Shown piece by piece: positions 1-6,505 of a stretch of 15,232 bases of DNA (its first letter is position 1; each line of letters starts with the position of its first letter). Location: contig CALKUS010000209.1 of the NCBI GenBank assembly GCA_937996755.1, positions 1-15,232 on the forward strand. Direction: 5' to 3'. A program made the position numbers and the translations under genes. The notes under the pieces were generated by a model. That model saw only the letters and a program-made list of their open reading frames with translations. It made no database searches and was not told where the DNA came from. This stretch comes from an uncultured Pseudomonadota bacterium (GTDB lineage Bacteria; Pseudomonadota; Gammaproteobacteria; Xanthomonadales; Ahniellaceae).

Positions 1-308
1 ACCGCACCGGTCGCGGCGGCGACGGGTGCCGCGGGCGTGGTGCGGGGCGCGGACGTCGCCGGCACGACGCGCGCCGTGCGTGCGGGCTCCGGCGTCGTCG
101 CAACCACCGGCGTGCGCGACCACCACCACGCGCCGGCCGCCAGGCCCGCGAGCAGCAACGCGCCGACCACCCAGGGCAGGCGCGATGCGGATCGCGCGAG
201 CGGATGGCGGCGCCGCGAAGACCACGCCGATTCGCTGATCAGCGTGGGCGCTTCGCCGAGCTTGCGGCGCTCTTCGGACTTGCGCAGCGCTTCGAGGATC
301 AGGGACAT
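1..308 (-). CDS. gspB: GspB-like protein, N-terminal part (runs off left edge)
   Basis: GspB-family proteins partner the ATPase ExeA/GspA in the inner membrane and help place the type II secretin in the outer membrane. The 102 visible residues begin MSLILEALRKSEERRKLGE, the typical start of this family. A membrane segment follows at about residues 44-63 (LPWVVGALLLAGLAAGAWWW), then a Pro/Ala/Thr-rich periplasmic linker that continues outside the window. The conserved C-terminal GspB domain cannot be seen. The start at 306-308 is fixed by the family motif, since no strong Shine-Dalgarno is visible. The gene lies downstream of the ExeA-like gene on the same strand, with an 84-bp gap filled by a repeat hairpin. 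That pairing supports the call. Other proteins with this N-terminal motif exist, so the exact function stays an inference until the C-terminus is read. Confidence 0.8.
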   Translation of the reverse strand, partial: MSLILEALRKSEERRKLGEAPTLISESAWSSRRRHPLARSASRLPWVVGALLLAGLAAGAWWWSRTPVVATTPEPARTARVVPATSAPRTTPAAPVAAATGA

Positions 309-322
309 GGAGGATGGGGAAG

Positions 323-432
323 CAGGAAATCGGAAATTGGAAATGGGAAATCGGATGAGCGCACGACGCGCGCTGCGGCCGCGATCGCTGCTCTACCGAT
401 TTCCCATTTCCGATTTCCTGTTTCCGATTTCC
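323..432. repeat. Inverted GGAAATCGG-type intergenic repeat / hairpin
   Basis: The left arm (323-354) is built of GGAAATC/GGAAATG units. The right arm (396-432) is its reverse complement with a 7-base shift. The inner 16 bases, CCGATTTCCCATTTCC at 396-411, pair perfectly with 339-354. GAGC at 357-360 and GCTC at 389-392 can extend the stem into the loop. Tracts of such short near-repeats with flanking inverted arms are, from memory, common between genes in Xanthomonadaceae. The element sits between the ExeA gene and gspB and overlaps the 3' end of the ExeA reading frame. It could slow or end transcription between the two genes. Confidence 0.85.
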
Positions 433-2051
433 GCTGTAGTTCCTGCGGGAGCTTCGAATCGCGTCGCGAGCCGCGGGCCGGCCGCATCGCGGGCGGCGAG
501 CGCCAGCGCCGTCTCCGGACCGACGATGCCGTCGGGCAGCAGCCCGAACGCGGCCTGCAACTCGCGCACGCGCGCTTCCATCGCGGTATCGAAGAGCGGC
601 GGGCCGGCATCGCCCGGCGCCAGTTTATCGAAGCCCGGCAGGCGCTGCGCCACCCACGCGACGGCACCACCCGCATCGCCGCGGCGGACGTGGTCGGGCA
701 GCCAGCCGGGCGCCTTGAAGACGGCGTGGTATTGGCCGAGCCAGTGCGCGTCGAGCGCGGCGAGCGGGACCACGATCGTGCGCGTGCCGAGGTCGAGCTG
801 TGCGCGCCGCTGGTCCAGGCCGAGCAGCAGCGCGAGATGCGTGCGCGTGCCGCCGCCGAGCACGAGCAGCACGGGGCGGTCGAGCGCGCGCACCTTCGCG
901 AGGTTGCCGCTGCCGCGCAGGCACGAGAGCCCGGGGTAGATGCGCGCCGGGCAGCGCGCCGCTTCGCGCACCGTCAGCTTCGTCGTGTCGACCTGCCACA
1001 GGGCGAGCAGGTGCGACCACGCGGCGAGCTCGGCGTCGCGCGGCAGCGCATCGAGCGCGGCGACGAGCGCGGCATCGTCCTCCGTCGCGAGAACGGGCGC
1101 GGTCGCCGGCCGGGGCGCCGCCGCGGCGACCGCGGGCGGTTCCGGCGCGGGCGGGCGCCATGTGGCCCAGAGCGCGCCGGCCGCCAGCGCGAGTGCCACG
1201 GCGCCGGCCGCGACGAAGCGGCGGCGCAGGCGTCGCGCGCGCCCGAGCACTTCCGTGGCCGCGTGCTCGACGAGGCGCTCGCCGATCTGCGCCTCGTCCA
1301 CGACGTAACCGGCCAGCAACGCGCGCTCGGCGATCACGTTCAGCAGGCGCGGCACGCCGGCCGAGCGCCGATGCAGGCTGCGCACGGCGAGGCGCGAGAA
1401 CGGGAAGCGCTGGCCGCCGGCGACGCCGATGCGATGGCGCAGGTAGGCCTCGGTCTCGTCCTCGTCGAGCGGCGTGAGGTGGTAGCGCGCGGTGATGCGC
1501 TGCGCGAGCTGGCGCAGCTCGGGCCGTGCGAGCATCTCGCGCAGCTCGGGCTGGCCGAGCAGGATGATCTGCAGCAGCTTCTGCGTCGGCGTCTCGAGGT
1601 TCGTGAGCAGTCGTACCTGCTCGAGCGCTTCGGTCGAGAGGTTCTGCGCCTCGTCCACGATGAGCACCACGCGCAGGCCCTGCGCGTACGCGTCCAGCAG
1701 GTAATGGTTCAGCAGGTCGACGAGCTGCTTCAGCGAGCCGCGCGCCGGTGCGACTTCGAGCTTCAGCTCCTCGCACACGCTCTCGAGCAGCTCGACGGGC
1801 GACAGCCGCGGGTTCAGCACGAGCGCGACGCGCGTGTTCTCGGGCAACTGCTCCAGCACCAGTCGCGACAGCGTGGTCTTGCCCGTGCCCACTTCGCCGG
1901 TGAGCTGCACGAAGCCACCGCCGCCGCCCTGGCCGATGCCGTAGAGCAGGTGCGCGAGCGCGTCGCGGTGGCGCTCGGAAAGGAACACGAAGCGCGGATC
2001 CGGCGTGATCGAGAACGGCGCTTCGCGCAGCCCGTAGAACTCGAGGTACAT
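393..2051 (-). CDS. gspA: ExeA/GspA-type AAA+ ATPase with peptidoglycan-binding domain
   Basis: Inner-membrane ATPase that, with GspB, binds and rearranges peptidoglycan so that the type II secretin can assemble. The 552 residues start MYLEFYGLREAPFSITPDPR, a family hallmark. Walker A is GEVGTGKT (52-59), Walker B is VVLIVDEAQ (128-136), and a sensor-like ILLGQPEL lies at 163-170. One membrane helix follows at about 279-298, then a Pro/Ala linker, a middle periplasmic domain (about 325-450) and a peptidoglycan-binding domain near 485-522 containing LQAAFGLLPDGIVGPET. The last 12 residues, EIGNRKSEMGNR, are encoded by the intergenic repeat at 396-432 and are not part of the family fold. The stop TAG lies at the repeat edge (393-395). 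The gene starts 40 bp after the cyclase gene, which suggests co-transcription. No strong ribosome binding site is seen; the start is set by homology. Confidence 0.9.
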   Translation of the reverse strand: MYLEFYGLREAPFSITPDPRFVFLSERHRDALAHLLYGIGQGGGGGFVQLTGEVGTGKTTLSRLVLEQLPENTRVALVLNPRLSPVELLESVCEELKLEVAPARGSLKQLVDLLNHYLLDAYAQGLRVVLIVDEAQNLSTEALEQVRLLTNLETPTQKLLQIILLGQPELREMLARPELRQLAQRITARYHLTPLDEDETEAYLRHRIGVAGGQRFPFSRLAVRSLHRRSAGVPRLLNVIAERALLAGYVVDEAQIGERLVEHAATEVLGRARRLRRRFVAAGAVALALAAGALWATWRPPAPEPPAVAAAAPRPATAPVLATEDDAALVAALDALPRDAELAAWSHLLALWQVDTTKLTVREAARCPARIYPGLSCLRGSGNLAKVRALDRPVLLVLGGGTRTHLALLLGLDQRRAQLDLGTRTIVVPLAALDAHWLGQYHAVFKAPGWLPDHVRRGDAGGAVAWVAQRLPGFDKLAPGDAGPPLFDTAMEARVRELQAAFGLLPDGIVGPETALALAARDAAGPRLATRFEAPAGTTAEIGNRKSEMGNR

Positions 2052-2091
2052 GGCTTCGATGGTACCGCGTGGGCCCGTTCGGCCCGAATCC

Positions 2092-5000
2092 TCAGAGTGC
2101 CGCGACCTCGCGAAGGTTCAGCTCGCCCGTCTGCCGGTCGATTTCGGCGCCGACGGCGCGCGCGCGGCCGGTCTCCTTCGCGCGGTACAGCGCGCGGTCG
2201 GCGCGCGCCACGATCTGGTCGATGTGCTCGGCCACGCCCGTCACGGGCGGCAGGCAGATCGTGAACCCGATCGATGCGCGCACGCGCAGCGCGTCCTCGC
2301 CGGAAACGATGCGCTCGCTCGCGATCGCCTCGAGCATCGCGCGCACCGAGCGGCCGACCGCGATCGCACCCGTGGCGCGGACGACGACGAGGAACTCCTC
2401 GCCGCCCCAGCGGATCACCTCACCGTGCGGGCGCGCGAGCTCGGACAGCCGGTGCGCGACTTCCACGAGCACCGTGTCGCCAGCGGCATGGCCGTAGCGG
2501 TCGTTGATCGCCTTGAAATGGTCGATGTCGACGAGCGCGAGCAGCAGTCCACCGGCGTGCTCGGCCTGCGCCGCCCAGGCGGCGACGTGCGCGTAGAACC
2601 AGCGTCGGTTCCACGCGCCCGTCAATGGATCGGTGTTCGAGGCCTGCTCGAGCTTCTCGTTGGCGGCGGCGAGCGCGCGCGTGCGCTCGCGGACCTCCGT
2701 CTCGAGTGCCGCGGCGCGGCGCGCGATCGCACGCGTGCGCCAACGCGCGAGGCCGAAGCCGAGCGCGATCGCCGCGAGCACGGCGGCGGCCTGCAGGTCG
2801 TGGCGCTGCCACCAGGCGGGGGCGATGGAAAAGGGAACCTCCTGCGGCGGCGACGCGACGCCCGCCGCGTCGCGCGCGGCCACGCGGAACACGTAGCTGC
2901 CCGGCGGCAGGCGCGAATAGCGGCGCTCGGCACTGCGCGTCCAAGGCCCGGGGGAGGCGTCCAGTCCGACCAGCTGCGTGCGGTAGCGGATGCGCGATTC
3001 GTCGCGGAACGACAGCAGCGCGAAGGAGAACGCGAGCTCGCCGTGCGCCGCGGGCAACGTGGCGCCGCGCACCAGCGGCGCATCGCCCGCGCGCGCGTCG
3101 ACGCGCAACGGCGCCGCCTCGTGCACGCGGCCCTGCTGCGCCGGATCGAAGCCGACGAGGCCCGCGCTGTTCGCCACCCAGACGCGGCCGCGCGCGTCGA
3201 CCGTCGCGTCGCGGTTGAACTCGAGCGATGGCAGTCCATCCTCGAGGCCGTAGCGCTCGTAGCCCAGCGCCGCGAGGTCGTCGAGCGGGTTGTTCGGTCG
3301 CGCCAGTCGGCGCACGCCGTCGTAGCCGAACAGGTAGATGCGTCCGTCGCGATCGCGCGCGATGGCGTAGACGACGCGCGCGACGTCGGCCGGCTCGGCC
3401 AGCGCTTCGCACGGCGCGCTGCCGTCGGCCGCAAGCTTCACGCGCATCGCGCCGTGGTACGTGCCGGCCCAGAGCTCGCCCGCCGCACCCGGTGCGAGCG
3501 CCACGACTTCGTCGTGCGGCAGGCACGCGACCGGCATCGGCACGACGGCGTCGCCTCGGATCTCCATCAGCCCGTTCGACGTACCGAGCACGAGCCGGCG
3601 CGTTCCGCCCGCGTCCGTGACGTCGCGCATCGCGCGCACCGCGAGCAGCCCGAGCACCGGATCTGCCTCGAACGGTGCCTCGAGCCGGCCGTCGCGCCAG
3701 CGCGCGATGCCGTGGCCGGTGCCCACCCAGAGCGTGCCGCCCGCCTCGTCGTCGTGCCACACGAGGCTGTCCGCGGCGAGCGCCGGCAGCGGCGAATTGT
3801 CCACGCTGAATTCGCGGATCGTGTCGCCGTCGAGCTGCACGAGGCCGCGCATCGTGCCGAGCCACAGGCGGCCGCGCGTGTCGCGCAGGATGTCGTACAC
3901 CACGGCCTGTGCGAGGCGCGGCGGCAGGAACGGCACGAAGCGGCCGTCGACCAGGCGCACGGCACCGCCGAGCGTGCCGATCCACAGCGCCGCGCCGTTG
4001 CCGTCCAGGTCCGCTTCGCCGACGCCCACGACGCCGCGCTGCGGCAGCCCGTCGCGCTCGTCGAACGTGCGGAAGCGCCCGGGTTCGAGGCGCAGCACGC
4101 CGGCGCTCGCCGAGCCGATCCACGTCACCGCGTCCGCGTCGCGGCCGGTCACGAGCAGCGACCACGCGAACGGATCGGACAGCCCGTCGCGTTGCGTGAG
4201 CACGCGGTATTCGCCCTGCGCATCGAGCTCGACGAGGCCGCCGCCGTACGTGGTCGCGAGCATCACCGGCTCGCCCGCGCGGTCGATGCGCACGGCGAGC
4301 GACGTCACCGCGCCCTGCGGGAAGCCCTGCGCGATCCCGTATTGCACGAGGCGGTCGCCGGCGAGCCGCGCGAGGCCGCGCCCCGAGCCGATCCAGAGCA
4401 CGGGCTTGCCCGCTTCTCGCCCGAACTCGGCGAGCGCGCGCACGGCGTCGTTCGGCAGTCCTTCGTCGCGGCCGAGGTGGAAATCGCTGCGCACGAGGCC
4501 CGCGCCGGAATGGTCGAAGCGATACAGGCCGTCGAGGTTCGTGCCGACCCACAGGCAGGGTCCGTTCGGGCCCTCGCCCTCGAGCAGCTCCGCGACTTCC
4601 AGGCCCGCGCTCTCCGGCACGAGCGCGCACGTATCCACGGTGCAGTCGTACAGGCCCTTCGGCGTGCCCGCCCAGATGCGTTCCGGCGCACGCGAGCGCG
4701 TGAGCGCCTCGACCGCGCCGAGCGATGCGCCGCCGGCACGCACTTCGCGCCAGCCGGCGCGCGTGCGCAGCAGCAGGCCCGACTCGCCCGTGCCCACCCA
4801 GAGGTGTGCACGCTCGGCGAGCAACTGGTTCACGGCGTCGTGCGGCGTCCCGGGCAGCGGCACGCGCTCGAAGCGGCGGCCGTCGTAGCGCGCGAGCCCG
4901 TCCTGCGTGCCGGCATAGACGTAGCCTTCGGCGTCCTGCGCGAGCGCATACACCGTGAGCTGCGGCAGGCCCTCGACCGAGCCGAACGTGCGCACGCCGA

Positions 5001-5115
5001 TCATGCGACCCGGCGGTTCGGGGCGTGGTGGCGGGCCGGGCACGACGTCGAGCGCGAGCGCCCCCAGCGACTGCGCGCCGAGTACTGCGACCAGCGCGAC
5101 TGAGCTCGCTCGCAT
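2092..5115 (-). CDS. Membrane diguanylate cyclase with two periplasmic beta-propellers
   Basis: Predicted to make c-di-GMP from two GTP in the cytoplasm in response to a periplasmic signal. The 1007-residue protein has a signal peptide (about 1-22) and about 14 propeller units of the LWVGT-x-x-GL type between roughly residues 45 and 660. Fourteen units fit two seven-bladed propellers, as in hybrid two-component sensors. A Y_Y_Y domain (669-767), a membrane helix (about 774-792), a short coiled coil (795-827) and a GGDEF domain (828-993) follow. The GGDEF domain carries DPLTG at 829 and an intact GGEEF signature (904-908), so it should be active. The residues before GGEEF read RPHGEVIRW, so the RxxD inhibitory site is missing its Asp. 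The start at 5113-5115 is chosen for its GAGGGG ribosome binding site and the signal peptide directly after it. TATCAT at 5138-5143 (minus strand) is a possible -10 box. The signal sensed is unknown. Confidence 0.9.
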   Translation of the reverse strand: MRASSVALVAVLGAQSLGALALDVVPGPPPRPEPPGRMIGVRTFGSVEGLPQLTVYALAQDAEGYVYAGTQDGLARYDGRRFERVPLPGTPHDAVNQLLAERAHLWVGTGESGLLLRTRAGWREVRAGGASLGAVEALTRSRAPERIWAGTPKGLYDCTVDTCALVPESAGLEVAELLEGEGPNGPCLWVGTNLDGLYRFDHSGAGLVRSDFHLGRDEGLPNDAVRALAEFGREAGKPVLWIGSGRGLARLAGDRLVQYGIAQGFPQGAVTSLAVRIDRAGEPVMLATTYGGGLVELDAQGEYRVLTQRDGLSDPFAWSLLVTGRDADAVTWIGSASAGVLRLEPGRFRTFDERDGLPQRGVVGVGEADLDGNGAALWIGTLGGAVRLVDGRFVPFLPPRLAQAVVYDILRDTRGRLWLGTMRGLVQLDGDTIREFSVDNSPLPALAADSLVWHDDEAGGTLWVGTGHGIARWRDGRLEAPFEADPVLGLLAVRAMRDVTDAGGTRRLVLGTSNGLMEIRGDAVVPMPVACLPHDEVVALAPGAAGELWAGTYHGAMRVKLAADGSAPCEALAEPADVARVVYAIARDRDGRIYLFGYDGVRRLARPNNPLDDLAALGYERYGLEDGLPSLEFNRDATVDARGRVWVANSAGLVGFDPAQQGRVHEAAPLRVDARAGDAPLVRGATLPAAHGELAFSFALLSFRDESRIRYRTQLVGLDASPGPWTRSAERRYSRLPPGSYVFRVAARDAAGVASPPQEVPFSIAPAWWQRHDLQAAAVLAAIALGFGLARWRTRAIARRAAALETEVRERTRALAAANEKLEQASNTDPLTGAWNRRWFYAHVAAWAAQAEHAGGLLLALVDIDHFKAINDRYGHAAGDTVLVEVAHRLSELARPHGEVIRWGGEEFLVVVRATGAIAVGRSVRAMLEAIASERIVSGEDALRVRASIGFTICLPPVTGVAEHIDQIVARADRALYRAKETGRARAVGAEIDRQTGELNLREVAAL

Positions 5116-5188
5116 TCGATCCCCTCGTATCGCGACGATGATATGCGGCGGGCGTGCGAAAACGCCTCGCCAGCCACGCACCCAGCCG

Positions 5189-5251
5189 GCTTTATGATCA
5201 AACCCGTGAGCTTTACAATCGAGCAAGCCAGCTTTATGGTCAAGTCATGAA
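5189..5251 (+). repeat. Three 21-bp direct repeats before the ATPase-STAS gene
   Basis: GCTTTATGATCAAA begins at 5189, GCTTTACAATCGAG at 5210 and GCTTTATGGTCAAG at 5231. The spacing is exactly 21 bp twice, about two turns of the helix, so all copies face the same side of the DNA. The shared core is GCTTTA followed by a purine/pyrimidine-matched TC. The third copy ends over the start codon at 5247. This layout is typical of a row of operators bound by a protein in tandem. The natural candidate is the winged-helix domain of the gene that follows, which is an inference. Confidence 0.8.
5191..5219 (+). promoter_or_regulatory. Possible promoter inside the 21-bp repeats
   Basis: TACAAT at 5214-5219 is a good -10 box. 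TTTATG at 5191-5196 lies 17 bp upstream as a weak -35 box. The predicted start of transcription, near 5226, gives a leader of about 20 bases without a clear Shine-Dalgarno. Both boxes fall inside copies 1 and 2 of the direct repeat, so a protein bound there would block RNA polymerase. The assignment is by eye and the -35 match is poor. Confidence 0.4.
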
Positions 5252-6299
5252 GGCACCGGGAAAGCGATACGACGACGCGACCATCGAAACCCTGCTGCTC
5301 GACCTCGTCGACACCCATCCCAACGACCTGGTTCGAGTCGTCGCGGCGCGCATACCGACAACGAGGCCAACCGTTCTGTTGCGAGTGCGCAAACTCATCC
5401 TGGGCGGCTACCTGACTTCATCAGGCGGCAGTCGCCCCCGTTACGCGCGTGGTGGCAGTGTCCGACGGTCGTTTCGCTACGACACCGCCGGGCTCGACGA
5501 AGACAGCGTGTGGCGCCGCGACGTGCGCCCGCTGCTGGAAGGTCTGTCGGCGAACGTGATTGCCTTGTGCCAACACGGCCTGACGGAAATGGTGAACAAC
5601 GCCGTAGACCACTCTGGAGCGGAGTCGGTAACGGTTTTCGTCGATCGCAGTCCGAATCGTCTTGCCATGGTTGTCGACGACGACGGCATCGGCATCTTCA
5701 GAAAGATCGCTACCCATCTGGAGCTACCGGACGATCGCCTGGCCTTGTTCGAACTCGCGAAGGGAAAGCTGACGACCGATCCTGCGCGTCACACCGGTGA
5801 GGGTGTGTTCTTCAGTTCGCGCATGTTCGACTCCTTCCAGATCGTTTCCGGCGCGCTCACTTTCGATCATGACCAGCAGGAACCGGACGACGTGCTGACG
5901 GAAGCGGAGGTCGACCTGAAGGGCACGAGTGTCGTCATGATCGTTTCACCGACATCGCGGCGCACGATCAAGCAGGTGTTCGATGAATTCTCGAGCGGAC
6001 CGGACGATTACGCATTCGCGAAGACGATCGTGCCGGTTCGGCTCGCCGCATTCGGCGACGAGAACCTGGTCAGTCGGTCACAAGCGCGGCGCGTCATGCA
6101 GCGCGTCGAGAGATTCCGGACGGTCGTGCTGGACTTCGCGGGCGTCGATACGATCGGGCAGGCGTTCGCGGACGAAATCTTCCGCGTGTTCGCCGACGCG
6201 CACCCGAACGTCGAACTCGTTCCCATGCACCCGGTCGTCGCCGTGCAGCACATGATCAGGCGCGCGCAAGATCTCCGGGCGCCGTTGTTCGATGGCTGA
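5247..6299 (+). CDS. Winged-helix, GHKL ATPase and STAS-like (DUF4325) fusion protein
   Basis: No characterised function is known to me. The 350 residues hold three parts. An N-terminal winged-helix region (about 13-70) has a helix RPTVLLRVRKLILGGYL and a basic wing GGSRPRYARGG. A GHKL-type ATP-binding domain (about 95-240) has an N-box EMVNNAVDH (114-122), a G1 box DDDGIGI (144-150) and a G2 box HTGEGVFFS (182-190). A C-terminal STAS-like DUF4325 domain (about 268-346) has the signature GQAFADEIFRVF (304-315). No histidine phosphorylation site (H-box) is seen, so the ATPase resembles RsbW/SpoIIAB anti-sigma kinases more than sensor kinases, and the STAS part resembles its usual substrate. 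Start at ATG 5247 is chosen because the conserved N-terminus begins there; an in-frame GTG at 5154 would add 31 residues. Codon use is visibly less GC-biased than in the neighbours, which suggests transfer. Confidence 0.85.
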   Translation: MKAPGKRYDDATIETLLLDLVDTHPNDLVRVVAARIPTTRPTVLLRVRKLILGGYLTSSGGSRPRYARGGSVRRSFRYDTAGLDEDSVWRRDVRPLLEGLSANVIALCQHGLTEMVNNAVDHSGAESVTVFVDRSPNRLAMVVDDDGIGIFRKIATHLELPDDRLALFELAKGKLTTDPARHTGEGVFFSSRMFDSFQIVSGALTFDHDQQEPDDVLTEAEVDLKGTSVVMIVSPTSRRTIKQVFDEFSSGPDDYAFAKTIVPVRLAAFGDENLVSRSQARRVMQRVERFRTVVLDFAGVDTIGQAFADEIFRVFADAHPNVELVPMHPVVAVQHMIRRAQDLRAPLFDG

Positions 6300-6505
6300 C
6301 CGTGGCGCGGAAGAAAACAGCGATGCGCGGACGTCGTGCCGAACCGGAACTGATGTCGCGGCCAGACCAATCGGGGAGGGCGAGGTGACTGGCTGGGTTC
6401 CCGAACGACGGTCATCGCGCCTGTGGCAACGTCGACGCGGGTCCTCTGCAACTCCAGGTTCACCGGCAAGCAGGTCCGAAAGTTTTCCACGTCGTGAGGC
6501 GCCGC
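6300..6505. other. Convergent intergenic region without a supported gene
   Basis: This 206-bp stretch lies between two converging genes, the ATPase-STAS gene and putA. It is less GC-rich than the DNA to its right. I see no convincing terminator hairpin with a T-run and no recognisable protein on either strand. It may be the right flank of an inserted segment. Confidence 0.5.

Noticed and set aside
204..2264. Plus-strand open frame of 686 codons opposite gspB and the ExeA gene
   Set aside because: Shadow of the ExeA-like gene; it crosses the repeat hairpin and three gene boundaries.
2050..5103. Open frame of 1017 codons on the plus strand
   Set aside because: It lies antisense to the cyclase gene, is Arg/Ala/His-rich without any recognisable domain, and is explained by high GC at codon third positions of the true gene.
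5116..5226. Longer start for the cyclase (38 residues upstream)
   Set aside because: The extension would place residues before the signal peptide and cross the repeat region; the start at 5115 has a GAGGGG site.
5189..5251. CRISPR-like or phage attachment reading of the 21-bp repeats
   Set aside because: Copies are directly adjacent with no spacers, only partly alike, and there are no cas or integrase genes.
6008..6490. Minus-strand frame over the 3' flank of the ATPase-STAS gene
   Set aside because: It is mostly antisense to the STAS part, which has clear conserved residues; the remaining 190 bases show no family signature.
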